Of a stretch of DNA of 64,000 nucleotides, positions 1 to 8,345 are shown one piece after another. The notes below the pieces were generated by a model. That model was not told where the DNA came from and searched no databases. It saw only the letters and a program-made list of their open reading frames with translations. Source of the stretch: Pseudocoprococcus catus (lineage in GTDB: Bacteria; Bacillota; Clostridia; Lachnospirales; Lachnospiraceae). The stretch is taken from assembly GCF_019734885.1 (NCBI RefSeq), contig NZ_JAAXCM010000023.1:128586-192585 (forward strand), given 5' to 3'. Positions within the stretch are counted from its first letter, which is position 1, and every line of letters starts with the position of its first letter. A program made the translations under genes and the position numbers.

Positions 1-589
1 CTTTTATGATCTGTCGGCTGTAATCTATTGTCTTTTTCATCAGTTCAAACTGCACCAGCGGTTCTCCGCCATAAAAGGATACTGCCACTTTATCTCCGCT
101 GTTATCCCTTGCATACTCCACAGCACGTTTGGCCACTTCCCAGGTCATAGCTTTTGGCGAAAAATTCCGGTATCCTTCATTATGTTCATTATAAATACAA
201 TACCGGCATCTCATATTACACTGTTCTGTCAGCTCCAGGATAACCTGCTGCAGATCATACCGTAGCAAATCCCTTAATGTTTCGTCTGTTTCCTTTACAA
301 ACTTTAAATCCGGTGAAATCTGCAGGATATGCTCTGTTTCTATCATCTCCCAGATATTTCTGTATGCAGCCTCCAGTTCTTCTTCAGAAAATCCTTCCAC
401 CTTCTCCGGAAGGCTTGTCTGTTCAAACAGGCTTTTTAATATCTGGTATTCATTTGCCCCGCACTCAAACACTTTTCCGGTTCCTGTATCATACATATAC
501 TGTTTGTTTCTGGTAGTGAAAACAGTCCCCAGACTGTATCCTCTCTCTACATCAATGGTCCCTTTGATCTTTTTCAGGTGTTCGTTCAT
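1..589 (-). CDS. Radical SAM peptide-maturase-like protein, C-terminus cut by window edge
   Basis: About 196 N-terminal residues are present; the gene runs off the left edge. The start at 589 is preceded by GAAAGGAGA. The first ~110 residues resemble the peptide-recognition region found in front of radical SAM maturases. They are followed by the 4Fe-4S motif CNMRCRYC (Cys124, Cys128, Cys131) and, about 35 residues later, SFYGGEPL, the GGEP motif of the family. The known family role is SAM-dependent modification of a peptide or protein in the cytoplasm, often with a C-terminal SPASM domain that would lie outside this window. A Cys-rich precursor peptide is usually encoded nearby, but none is visible at 590-744. 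The substrate is unknown. Confidence 0.85.
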   Translation of the reverse strand, partial: MNEHLKKIKGTIDVERGYSLGTVFTTRNKQYMYDTGTGKVFECGANEYQILKSLFEQTSLPEKVEGFSEEELEAAYRNIWEMIETEHILQISPDLKFVKETDETLRDLLRYDLQQVILELTEQCNMRCRYCIYNEHNEGYRNFSPKAMTWEVAKRAVEYARDNSGDKVAVSFYGGEPLVQFELMKKTIDYSRQIIK

Positions 590-744
590 TTTTCTTCTCC
601 TTTCAAAAACATTTTCTATCATATGTCTATCCACTTCATACCTTTTTCTGTTGTTCTTTGTAATACATAGTTTAAATTGTTTTTTTATGATTTCTTTGTT
701 TTTATTGTATGTTTTTTGTGTAGATAGCATCTCCTACATTTATT

Positions 745-790
745 CAAAAAAAGAACATCCGCCTGTAATCACAACAAACGGATGTTTTTC
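745..790 (-). terminator. Intrinsic terminator downstream of the sensor kinase gene
   Basis: An 8-bp stem (AACATCCG at 754-761 with CGGATGTT at 779-786) is followed on the minus strand by a T-rich run (745-753). It overlaps the end of the histidine kinase gene. The plus strand also has a short T run after the stem, so it may work in both directions. Confidence 0.75.
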
Positions 791-2193
791 TAGTCTTTAC
801 ATATTATTTTCACTTCTATACCTTGATCAGTATTTTTTAATTCACACTCATAGTGATGTAACTCTACAATCATTTTTACAATATAGAGACCTAAACCACT
901 TCCTCCAGCCTTTCTATTTCTAGATTTTTCTCGTCTATAAAATGCATCAAATAATTTTGGAATTTCCTGTTCCGAAATATGCTCAGCATTATTCTCAACG
1001 GAAAATATTACATCTCCTCCTTTTTTATACACCTTACACCAAATATTTCCATTATCCGGCGTATACTTTACCGCATTGCTAATTAAATTGCCAATTACTT
1101 TCTGAAAAAGAACTCTGTCCGCATGAATATCTGTGTGCTCTTCTATTTCTATGTGGAAAGTCACCCCTCTATCTGTCGCAACATCTTCCCATTCTTGTAT
1201 ACAATTTCTTACAATGTTATCCAAGGATACATTAGAAAAATTGACTAAGAATCCAGCTGACTTTATACGCGAAACATCAAGTATCTCCTGAATCAGTCCT
1301 TCCATTGCAAAGACTACTTCGTATGATCTTTTCAGATATTTATCCCTATCTTTATATCCACCAATTCCTGAAATCATCCCTTGAATTTGCCCTTTTAATA
1401 TAGTAACTGGGGTTTTCAATTCATGCGAAACTGCTGCAAAAAATGACAATTGCTTCTGTTCCATTTCCTGCTCTCTTTGGATTTCATCTTGCAATATTTT
1501 ATTTTTTTCTTTTAACTCTTGTAATGTCTCTTCCAAATGTTCCGCCAATCGATTCAAATTTTCTCCCAAAATACCAATCTCATCGCTTCGTGTTTCGGGA
1601 TACGGTCTACGAAAATCTAATTTCACCATTCTTTTAGATGCTTCATTCACCTTTAAAATTGGTCGAGTGATATATTGAGCGAAAAAAATAGCAATTAAAA
1701 TAGATACAGCAAAAGTAATTACTCCGAGAACTGGCAAAATTCGGTTTAACACTTTTAACCCTATATTTACAGACTCTTTCGTTCCAAATATCTGAAGTTT
1801 ATAAATCGTGCCTTCATTAGATTTCACGATATAATTTTTTGTAATGCCCTTGCTATTTTGTGCTTTTGAACTATCTGCATCTGGAGCTAAAAAATAAGAT
1901 ATCTCTCCATAATTTCCTATCTCCTCTCCTTCTTGATTTTTCACAATGATAGAGACTCCATACTCTATCGCAAACCGTTCCAATATCTTCTGAGTTTCAT
2001 CATTAGTCATATCCTTTATTTGTGAAATCGTAGTGTCTAATTCTTTCTCAAGACTTTTATTTAATTCTGTTAAATAAAAGTTCGACATGCCAAATGTGAC
2101 CATTCCGTAGATTGCCGCACTCAATGTCAATAATAGCATTATAGTTACTAAAAATACCTTGACAGTTAAGTGTTCTTTAATGTACTTTCTCAA
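790..2193 (-). CDS. Membrane sensor histidine kinase (HAMP-HisKA-HATPase)
   Basis: 467 residues. The order is TM1 (~12-32), an extracytoplasmic sensor of about 120 residues, TM2 (~152-172), a HAMP linker with coiled coil (~173-245), a HisKA dimerisation domain with phospho-acceptor His257 in FFAAVSHELKTP, and a HATPase domain with the N box (LISNAVKYTPD) and G box (GSGLGLYIVK). The start overlaps the response regulator end by 17 bp, so the two are translationally coupled and form one signalling pair. The sensor domain has no recognisable ligand-binding fold and the layout is like VanS/PhoR-type kinases, but the signal cannot be inferred. Confidence 0.93.
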   Translation of the reverse strand: MRKYIKEHLTVKVFLVTIMLLLTLSAAIYGMVTFGMSNFYLTELNKSLEKELDTTISQIKDMTNDETQKILERFAIEYGVSIIVKNQEGEEIGNYGEISYFLAPDADSSKAQNSKGITKNYIVKSNEGTIYKLQIFGTKESVNIGLKVLNRILPVLGVITFAVSILIAIFFAQYITRPILKVNEASKRMVKLDFRRPYPETRSDEIGILGENLNRLAEHLEETLQELKEKNKILQDEIQREQEMEQKQLSFFAAVSHELKTPVTILKGQIQGMISGIGGYKDRDKYLKRSYEVVFAMEGLIQEILDVSRIKSAGFLVNFSNVSLDNIVRNCIQEWEDVATDRGVTFHIEIEEHTDIHADRVLFQKVIGNLISNAVKYTPDNGNIWCKVYKKGGDVIFSVENNAEHISEQEIPKLFDAFYRREKSRNRKAGGSGLGLYIVKMIVELHHYECELKNTDQGIEVKIICKD

Positions 2194-2854
2194 GGCGATA
2201 TCCCACTCCTCTTACTGTTTCAATATAATTTCCCAGACTGCCTAATTTCTTTCTTAAATTTTTAATATGATTATCTACAGCACGTTCATCACCATAAAAT
2301 TCATATTTCCACAATCGATTCAGGAAGCTCTCTCTTGAGATCACAGCTCCAGGATGCTCCATTAGCTCCTTTAATATTTCATACTCCTTTTGTGTCAGAT
2401 CAATACTTTCTCCATTTATAATTACCCGATAATTACCAATAATAAGACAGATTTCACGATACCACATCTGATTATTTTCTGTTTCCTCTTTTTTATTATA
2501 TCTTCTAAATACAGCTTCTATTTTTTTAATCATCAGCGGTAACGAAATTGGCTTTGGAATATAATCATCTATTTGTAATTCAAATCCTTTAATCTGATCT
2601 GTTTCACTGCTTAATGCACTAATCATAATAATTGGCACATTTGAACTTTGCCTGATGATTTCACAAACGGCATATCCGTCCATCTTAGGCAACATAATAT
2701 CCAAAAGTACCATATCCGGATGTTCTTTATTGAAAATCGCCACCCCCTCTACACCATCATCAGCAACACATACTTGATAGTTTTGGTCTTCCAAAAAAAA
2801 TTGTATCATTTCTTGTATATCTAAATCATCTTCCACAATCAAAATTTTCTGCAT
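2177..2854 (-). CDS. OmpR/PhoB-family response regulator
   Basis: 225 residues. The N-terminal receiver domain (~1-118) has acidic residues ED-D at 8-10 and the phospho-acceptor Asp52 in LLDIMLPKMDG. A C-terminal winged helix (~130-225) ends in the typical ETVRGVGYRLE. A GGAGATGACAGT ribosome site precedes the ATG. It is the first gene of a two-gene operon with the downstream sensor kinase and would be phosphorylated by it to bind target promoters. No direct-repeat target sites were recognised in the 300 bp upstream, so targets are unknown. Confidence 0.94.
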   Translation of the reverse strand: MQKILIVEDDLDIQEMIQFFLEDQNYQVCVADDGVEGVAIFNKEHPDMVLLDIMLPKMDGYAVCEIIRQSSNVPIIMISALSSETDQIKGFELQIDDYIPKPISLPLMIKKIEAVFRRYNKKEETENNQMWYREICLIIGNYRVIINGESIDLTQKEYEILKELMEHPGAVISRESFLNRLWKYEFYGDERAVDNHIKNLRKKLGSLGNYIETVRGVGYRLEKVH

Positions 2855-3164
2855 ACTGTCATCTCCTAAATAATTTCATTTTATCATCTTATTTTGTAAT
2901 TTGTGTGTAGTTTCAATAATATTTAGAATAACAAGAACTTATTTTTTCTGTCAATACACTATTATATTTCATCTGTACATCCTTTTCATTTTTTCCATTC
3001 TATATAGAACATATTAAATACATAGAATAGAATCTTTTATTATAGCATTTACAAAGCCTATGGATCCAATATCTGATTATTCCGCCACCCCGTAATATTC
3101 TCAATATCAATTCAAGGCGTTTCACCGGCTTTCTTGTACAGTACATTACTCTTACTTAAAATCT
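2855..3164. other. Intergenic stretch with no gene
   Basis: AT-rich sequence between the response regulator start and the IS66-type end at 3165. I see no reading frame with a ribosome site. A TTGAAA and a TAAGAT lie upstream of the regulator on the minus strand but with a poor 19-bp spacing, so the promoter is uncertain. It could contain remnants of the locus the IS element entered. Confidence 0.4.
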
Positions 3165-3251
3165 GTAAGCGCTTAAATTTCAGCCGTTGATAGAAAAATA
3201 TCCGGCTACTTTTCAGTAAACGGAATACCTTGACAATTCACATATGATTTA

Positions 3252-3435
3252 TTATTGATTTGAGTTTTCTGCTCGACGCTCTATCTCAGCTTTTACCTTT
3301 TCATTCCATGGAGCAAGTTGATCTAATTCATTGTCACTCATACTATCATCTGGCAGCTTTTCCAGAAGATAGGTTAAATAGTGATAGACATTTACTCCAT
3401 TTGCCGTGGCCATCTCTACCGTCGTATTGCACTGT
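3252..3435 (-). pseudogene. tnpC: IS66 transposase TnpC, C-terminal remnant
   Basis: The minus-strand frame ending at 3252 reads TATANGVNVYHYLTYLLEKLP-like residues in place of the usual ETAKANGLNPYKYLEYLLEELP segment near the end of IS66 TnpC. About 55-60 C-terminal residues remain, while the DDE catalytic domain (normally more than 400 residues) is gone. The frame continues open to 3509, but the residues above ~3435 belong to the reverse-frame tail of the recombinase, so the junction lies near 3435-3465. It is non-functional. Confidence 0.7.
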
Positions 3436-3439
3436 TGGC

Positions 3440-4191
3440 TGGAGAGCCCCTTCTCTGGCATAAGGTGTTTGCTCCCATGCCCGGTGGAAACGTTTCCCGA
3501 CGGAAGCAACCTGCAGTACTTTTGCTGGATCGGATGCAGGAAAGAACCATTCCGATTTTATTTTATATTTAACTGTCATGATCTTTAGATACTCACAGCA
3601 TAACTGTCGCAGATCGTCCGGCAGATAGACAAGACGGTCATTGCTGCCTTTTGACTGATAGATTTTTAGTACACCATTTTCCAGGTCGACCGTGTCCAGT
3701 CGCAGTTTTCTGGCTTCTGATACCCTGAGTCCACAGCAGAAAAGCATGCGAAACAGGATCCTGTATTCCAGAGCCAGCCTATGAAAGACCTCGGCATTTA
3801 TGGTTGGCTGGTAACTGTCAATCTCCAGAAACAAGGACTGTATTTCTTCAATGCTTAAAACATATGCGCTACGGTTGCTTTTACGGGTGAAGTTTCTCGG
3901 GACATAGCACTTAATTCCATATGCCTGCATGTACAGACTTAACTGTCGGAGAACGGAGATCCTTCCTGCAAGAGTAACTTTTGTTTCTGTTTTACGCAGA
4001 GTCCCCCATTTTCCCGCCAGTTCCTGAGTTATCACAGGAGTTTCAACCTGTTCCTGATTACAGAATTCATCAAATTTGTGAAGAATCCATTCTGCATGCT
4101 CATACTGGAAGCCTGCGTTTCTTTTTTCTGTGATCATGCTTTCGATAAATGGTGCAAAACAGCTGGTGAAACTATAGTGTCCTGACATCAT
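3440..4191 (-). pseudogene. Tyrosine recombinase, 3'-truncated at the IS66 junction
   Basis: About 250 residues of a phage-integrase-family recombinase. It has an N-terminal SAM-like core-binding domain (~10-95), then the catalytic domain with the first Arg in GLRVSEARKLRL and the catalytic Lys in the beta-hairpin QSKGSNDRLVYLP. The reading frame then enters TnpC-derived DNA, so the HxxR, H/W and nucleophilic Tyr motifs are missing. The start at 4191/4188 has AAGGAGG ahead. The sequence resembles members of tandem recombinase trios (RIT elements) of Clostridia. This is inference from resemblance. It is not expected to be catalytically active. Confidence 0.75.
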
Positions 4192-4199
4192 ACAGCCCC

Positions 4200-4670
4200 T
4201 CCTTCCAGAAGAAAGGCGATAAGGAACGTTCCGTATCCATTACAGATGCAACAGTATCTCATTTAAAAAAGTATTTAAGACAGTTTCATCCGGAAATGCT
4301 TCCTGATCAGCCCTTATTCTATACGAAAATCAAAGGAAGTATTGCTCCGATGTCCCCTGGAAATGTCTCAAGAATCATCAATAAGTATGCGGATGCGATC
4401 AGACCAGAACACCCAAATCTCCCGAAACATCTGCATTGCCATATGTTCCGGCGTACCAGGGCAACTGGTTTATACCGAAACGGGGTTGAACTGGAGATGA
4501 TATCTGTAATTCTTGGACATTCATCTACTGAAACAACCAGGATTTATGCGACTCCATCCATTGAAATGCTTGGAGAAGCAATGAATACTGCTAATTCTAC
4601 AATTCCAGACGAGACTCCGGAATGGGAAGAAAATGAGGATGAACTTGCTCGCATCTGTGGGCTGAGATAA
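4200..4670 (+). pseudogene. Tyrosine recombinase, 5'-truncated C-terminal half
   Basis: The frame is open from about 4200 and the first ATG is at 4296. The residues show a Lys hairpin (KKGDKERSVSI), the HxxR motif in HCHMFRRTRAT, the LGHSSTETT histidine segment and the nucleophile region TRIYATPS. The N-terminal domain and first Arg are absent. It points away from the other truncated recombinase and starts ten bases from it, as if a tandem array had been partly inverted and deleted. The 18-bp inverted repeat at 4673-4741 begins just after its stop. It might still give a short protein but not a complete recombinase. Confidence 0.75.
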
Positions 4671-4672
4671 CT

Positions 4673-4741
4673 TTTTTATCCTCATCTTTTGTTATAAGAA
4701 TGCCTAAAATAAAGCTTTTGGTAAAAAGATGAGGATAAAAA
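4673..4741. repeat. Perfect 18-bp inverted repeat after the recombinase fragment
   Basis: The arms are TTTTTATCCTCATCTTTT (4673-4690) and its exact complement (4724-4741), separated by 33 bases. It begins two bases after the recombinase stop and ends nine bases before the tnpB remnant, so it sits at the edge of the inserted recombinase block. It could be a rho-independent-like terminator or an end/recombination site of the recombinase element. Confidence 0.8.
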
Positions 4742-4749
4742 TTTCATGT

Positions 4750-4803
4750 TTATAAGCCTGTTACGATATAGATTTCATCGGCGGCTGTGATATCCCCTAA
4801 CAT
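4750..4803 (-). pseudogene. tnpB: IS66 accessory protein TnpB, first 17 codons
   Basis: ATG at 4803 overlaps the tnpA stop (ATGTTAG), the normal IS66 tnpA/tnpB coupling. It encodes MLGDITAADEIYIVTGL and stops, which matches the start of IS66 TnpB (usually ~110-120 residues). The rest was lost at the junction with the recombinase block. Confidence 0.7.
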
Positions 4804-5210
4804 TCCAACTCCTTCACAATGCGAAGCGTTTGAGCCAGAAGCTGAGGATCTGTTCCATTTGGTATTGTTAGATGAAAACTTCCTACAGACAGCTTCATTG
4901 GCTCTGCTACGGAAAGGTTATTTCTTTCCGTAGCTACCGGAATCACATTTAATGGCTGTTCATATGGGAGCGGGTCAGTATCATGAAAATCCACTCTGAC
5001 AACTTCCTGGCTTTCCGGTGCACGATAGCTGCGTGCGGTTGACGCTGGCAAATCCACACAACCTTTCTGACGCAGCCTTTTTACCCAGTTGTAAAAAGTT
5101 CCCGGTTTAATGTCGTGTTCCACACACCATTGATGATCTGTCAATCCACTTTGACGGCATTCCATGATGAGACGGTATTGTTCTTCGGCAGGTATTCTTT
5201 TGCTTCTCAT
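4797..5210 (-). CDS. tnpA: IS66-family accessory protein TnpA
   Basis: 137 residues from the ATG at 5210, which has GGAGGTGTGCTT ahead. The frame stays open to 5267 but without a ribosome site. The N-terminus (RSKRIPAEEQYRLIMECRQS, then GTFYNWVKRLR) is the helix-turn-helix typical of IS66 OrfA. The C-terminal segment (MKLSVGSFHLTIPNGTDPQLL) matches the usual TnpA end. In complete IS66 elements TnpA and TnpB are needed with the DDE transposase TnpC. Here both partners are destroyed, so it is an orphan that might at most bind IS ends. Confidence 0.85.
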   Translation of the reverse strand: MRSKRIPAEEQYRLIMECRQSGLTDHQWCVEHDIKPGTFYNWVKRLRQKGCVDLPASTARSYRAPESQEVVRVDFHDTDPLPYEQPLNVIPVATERNNLSVAEPMKLSVGSFHLTIPNGTDPQLLAQTLRIVKELEC

Positions 5211-5356
5211 AAGCACACCTCCATAAATCGGATAGAGTAAAATGCTCGCATCTATCATTTCTAGCAAGAGAAGATGAAGTGAAATGCTTGCATTTTCTAA
5301 TGATTATTATGGATTCATTTTTAGGGCAACACAATCCGTCGAATTATTTTGCGCTT

Positions 5357-5467
5357 ACAACTGAACCAATGCCACTAACGCTGAAAATGACATTGTTGAT
5401 TTCTTCCCATAAGTTCTCAAAGTCCTCCCTTCCATTCTTCAATACTTGCTGTTGTTCTTCCAATAAG
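5357..5467 (-). pseudogene. Fragment of an LXG-domain gene
   Basis: About 110 bp match the intact LXG nuclease gene near 7608-7715 with many substitutions, over the part encoding the LXG helices (around VVQPSG back to EILEEQQKALE). The match ends abruptly on both sides: at the IS66 end (5358) and near 5467. It is a remnant of a second, lost LXG toxin gene downstream of the effector cluster. Confidence 0.6.
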
Positions 5468-5600
5468 TATTATTTAGAGAACTCTTTCACGTTAAATTTA
5501 CCTAAACATGTAAAGAACCAATTAGGCGCCTACTATTTATTTACTACTTTTTGTTGTATTTTCATGCTGGTAAATCCAGCTTTATGCAAGATATCTTCTC

Positions 5601-5651
5601 TAAAAAGAAAATACCGATAAAGCCCCTAAAATAGGGAATATATCGGTATTT
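5601..5651 (-). terminator. Probable terminator of the T7SS effector operon
   Basis: The stem AAATACCGATA (5609-5619) pairs with TATCGGTATTT (5641-5651). On the minus strand it lies about 65 bp after the immunity gene stop and is followed by a T-rich stretch with one interruption. The loop is about 21 bases with a small inner CCCC/GGG pairing. Confidence 0.6.
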
Positions 5652-5716
5652 ACCAACTTATGAAAAAATACGCAGAAAATTAGTGGGATTTTTTAAGGAA
5701 TAAAAGTCTATATTGT

Positions 5717-6169
5717 TTATATGTTTTTTTCAGAATTATACCATTCTTCTAAAATATCATATGCTGTCTTATCTTTATCATTGCTAAACACTGTTTCATA
5801 ACAATAATCTGCATTTAATCTATTCTTTAACACATCATAAGTAAGTTTAATTTGTGTTGGCATCTTTTTTTTATATTTCTGACATAATGTTATTAATGAT
5901 TTAATATCGTCATTAATAATAGCTATTGTAGCTCTCTGTCTATCTACTGACACATCATACTCTTCTTCGTTGCCATTTATCACATCATTTAGTCTATTCT
6001 TTTTCACTACTTGCCCATTTACCTTATAAAAAAAGCCACTTGACAGTATATTATTTTCAAAAGAACAATATATATATACTTTTTCGGCTCTATCTTCTAC
6101 GTATTCTAAGCAAATAGAAACCATATCTGCTTGAAGTTCTGAAAAATAATCCTCAAATATTTTTTCCAT
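5717..6169 (-). CDS. YezG/EsaG-like (DUF600) immunity protein to the LXG nuclease
   Basis: 150 residues, starting at 6169 with GGAGGATATC ahead; the frame is open further up but lacks a ribosome site. The sequence (IFEDYFSELQADMVSICLEYVEDRAEKVYIYCS, a FFYKVNG strand, and a C-terminal NADYCYETV...EEWYN) fits the DUF600 family. That family includes B. subtilis YezG and S. aureus EsaG, which bind and inhibit LXG-linked nucleases in the cytoplasm. It starts 13 bp after the toxin stop, the standard toxin-immunity order. No signal peptide or membrane segment is visible, consistent with neutralising a nuclease inside the cell. Family assignment is by recognition. Confidence 0.8.
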   Translation of the reverse strand: MEKIFEDYFSELQADMVSICLEYVEDRAEKVYIYCSFENNILSSGFFYKVNGQVVKKNRLNDVINGNEEEYDVSVDRQRATIAIINDDIKSLITLCQKYKKKMPTQIKLTYDVLKNRLNADYCYETVFSNDKDKTAYDILEEWYNSEKNI

Positions 6170-6182
6170 GATATCCTCCAAT

Positions 6183-8015
6183 CTAATTAAAAATATTCTG
6201 AATAGTAGCATCTCCATCAATTATATATTCTACAATAAATTCCGTTGGGCGTAAACCATTTTTATCATATCTAACTTCAACGTTAACAGCAACTTCCTTT
6301 CCCTGTTTTATTGCCTGTGCCCATATATTTTCAATTTTTCGATAATCGCTTAAATTGACATGTTGAGACTGAGAAACCATATTATCTAACTTGGGAGAAC
6401 CGCCAAAGCGATCTCCAGCCAAGTGTCCCGCATGATCTCCTTTTAATTTCCCAGGAGTTTTTGCTACATGGTTTAATCTCTTTTCACGTTGTGTTAATTG
6501 TAAGTTTTCAGTATTCCAATTAGATATCCTACCCAATTCATCTGTTTCATAGTTATAGTTGAATTCACCTGTCTGATATTTAATACTAGACTTTAATTTT
6601 CCAGTTTTATCAAATGGTATCTCTGTAAAAATTTTCTGACTAGTTTGAACATTACTCTTCAATACATCTAATCTACCTTGATTAGAATTTATTGTGATAC
6701 TATCTCCCAGTTCTTCAATATCCACCTTTCTCGCCACATCTCCAATTTCCGATACTGAACTATTTGCTAGGTTTCCTGACAGGACTCCTTCTACCACATT
6801 ACTTCCCAGCATTGCCAATATACGGCTGTCTGTACTTTGATAGATTGCATCATAAGCTTTATCTTCTGCCACATTGCCAATCAATATCCTTCCACCATCT
6901 ACGGCGATAGTTTTAAATTTTGCAGCACCTGTTGCCCCTTTTAAAATACCACTCATCGGTAATGCCATTGCCGAAATCATAGTACTGGCATTTCCTATAG
7001 TATAATATAAATCCGGATTTCCTGCAAACAGTGTATCACGGATAGGGTTTTCTGCCATTGTAAATCCGTCCCCGGAAAAGCCAAGGGATATATTATTCAT
7101 TCCTTCTGTTGCGTTCGATAATCCATATAAGGTAGATGTTCCTCCTACAATAGCCCCTCCAAGCACAATAGGGGCAGCCGCACCCGCTGTTGCGAAAATC
7201 AATGCTGTTCCCACTGTTGCGGATACGATGCCTGCAAGAAGCTGTTTCAATCCTTCTGCTTTCCTATCATCAGCAAGTTTATCGTTCATTTTATCTTCAA
7301 ACTTTTTCATTGCCTCTTCGTACTGAGCCATGTTCTGAGCTACAAAATTTCCACTTTCTTCATAGCCCATCTGCAGCCTTTGATATGCCGGCAGCATTGC
7401 AATAGAACCAGCCTGATAATTAGTTACTGATACAGCAGAGCTTCCTGTTCTTGCTATCAGAATAGACCTTATAGACTCCATCATGGAGTCCATATTCTGT
7501 GTGTCATTTTGATGCGTTTCCTCATAATCACCAATATCACTGTTTAAAGTTTTAACACGACTTTCCATCAACTGATAAGAAAGTACTAAAGATAAACCTG
7601 AAGGTTGGACAACTGAAACAATGTCACTAACATTGGAAATGACGCTATTGATTTCTTCCCTTAAATTTTCAAAGTCTTCCCGTCCATTCTCCAATGCTTT
7701 CTGTTGTTCCTCCAATATTTCTTGTGGAATCTCAGCCTCATAAGAAGAATCAATTCCATAATATCCCTCTGCATATACCGAAAGACGTACCTGAAACTCA
7801 GTTAAGAGTTGCTGTAGTGATCCAATCACAGGAATATGTACTTCTTGTATATAATTCTGTATGCTTTTCCCGGTTTCCCCTTGGATGCATGGTGTTACTA
7901 CAATCGTTTCTAATGCCTGATAAACCGTCTCTAATTGTGTTCCCCATTCACTCAACTGGCTAATCATCTGATTTTGTACTTCCAACAACTCTTCAATTTT
8001 CACATGGTATCCCAT
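6183..8015 (-). CDS. T7SS LXG polymorphic toxin with C-terminal DNA/RNA nuclease domain
   Basis: 610 residues; the start at 8015 (MGYHVKIEELL) has AAGGAGGAGGTG ahead. Domains: an LXG secretion domain (~1-195, all helical); a small-residue-rich hydrophobic segment (~250-300, GIVSATVGTALIFATAGAAA); a linker; and a C-terminal Endonuclease_NS_2-like domain (~515-610) with the GDHAGHL metal/catalytic motif, RFGGSPKLDNMV and the RPTEFIVEY strand. B. subtilis YeeF and S. aureus EsaD have related nuclease domains. It would be exported by the T7SS with helper proteins to kill rivals, and is blocked at home by the DUF600 protein encoded next. The two small genes upstream are its likely helpers. Confidence 0.88.
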   Translation of the reverse strand: MGYHVKIEELLEVQNQMISQLSEWGTQLETVYQALETIVVTPCIQGETGKSIQNYIQEVHIPVIGSLQQLLTEFQVRLSVYAEGYYGIDSSYEAEIPQEILEEQQKALENGREDFENLREEINSVISNVSDIVSVVQPSGLSLVLSYQLMESRVKTLNSDIGDYEETHQNDTQNMDSMMESIRSILIARTGSSAVSVTNYQAGSIAMLPAYQRLQMGYEESGNFVAQNMAQYEEAMKKFEDKMNDKLADDRKAEGLKQLLAGIVSATVGTALIFATAGAAAPIVLGGAIVGGTSTLYGLSNATEGMNNISLGFSGDGFTMAENPIRDTLFAGNPDLYYTIGNASTMISAMALPMSGILKGATGAAKFKTIAVDGGRILIGNVAEDKAYDAIYQSTDSRILAMLGSNVVEGVLSGNLANSSVSEIGDVARKVDIEELGDSITINSNQGRLDVLKSNVQTSQKIFTEIPFDKTGKLKSSIKYQTGEFNYNYETDELGRISNWNTENLQLTQREKRLNHVAKTPGKLKGDHAGHLAGDRFGGSPKLDNMVSQSQHVNLSDYRKIENIWAQAIKQGKEVAVNVEVRYDKNGLRPTEFIVEYIIDGDATIQNIFN

Positions 8016-8074
8016 AACACACCTCCTCCTTGGGTGCTTCTTTTCAAATTCTATATGTTCCAACCGCTAAATGT

Positions 8075-8329
8075 CTATCGTTTTATTAAGGATTGTTCTG
8101 CATAAGTCATACAGGTACTGACATCTTGTAGTTTTCCCACATCTTCCTGCAATAAAGTTTTATAACTTCCAAACAGTTCTGATAAAGTCTGATAGGTTTC
8201 TAAAAATGCTGCTAAAGATTTCATATTTCCTGTAATTTCCGGTTGTTCTTTACTTTTTTTAATACCTTGGCTGGCTACAGATAACGCTGACACATTCGAA
8301 TTATAAGTTAATTTATTTAATTCAATCAT
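8075..8329 (-). CDS. Small helical T7SS helper (Lap1-like, TIGR04197/DUF3130 type)
   Basis: 84 residues, mostly predicted helix, with the core MKSLAAFLETYQTLSELFGSYKTLL written across residues ~36-60. It has no signal peptide, like WXG100-superfamily T7SS substrates. Proteins of this kind (LXG-associated alpha-helical proteins) pair with LXG domains and guide the toxin to the secretion ATPase. Its position directly upstream of the LXG nuclease, 59 bp away, supports that job. The same ETYQ-x-L...YKT-x-L pattern recurs at the C-terminus of the lipase encoded at 9724-11133. Confidence 0.75.
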   Translation of the reverse strand: MIELNKLTYNSNVSALSVASQGIKKSKEQPEITGNMKSLAAFLETYQTLSELFGSYKTLLQEDVGKLQDVSTCMTYAEQSLIKR

Positions 8330-8345
8330 TGACAGTCCCCCTTAC

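Larger units (their letters stand above)
3165..5358 (-). mobile_element. Degenerate IS66-family element with a recombinase insert
   Basis: The outer ends begin with the same inverted 8-mer, GTAAGCGC (3165-3172, and its complement GCGCTTAC at 5351-5358), which matches the GTAAGCG start known for IS66-family ends. Inside, on the minus strand, are an intact tnpA, the first 17 codons of tnpB and the last ~60 codons of tnpC. The middle is replaced by two truncated tyrosine recombinase genes. The 8-bp flanks (TAAAATCT and AACTGAAC) do not match, so no target duplication survives. The element cannot transpose by itself. Confidence 0.75.

Noticed and set aside
504-923. A 139-codon plus-strand hydrophobic frame
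   Set aside because: It runs through the kinase gene end, its terminator and the start of the radical SAM gene, all better supported on the minus strand.
3165-5358. Target-site duplication of the IS66 element
   Set aside because: The 8 bp next to each end (TAAAATCT and AACTGAAC) do not match, so no duplication can be claimed.
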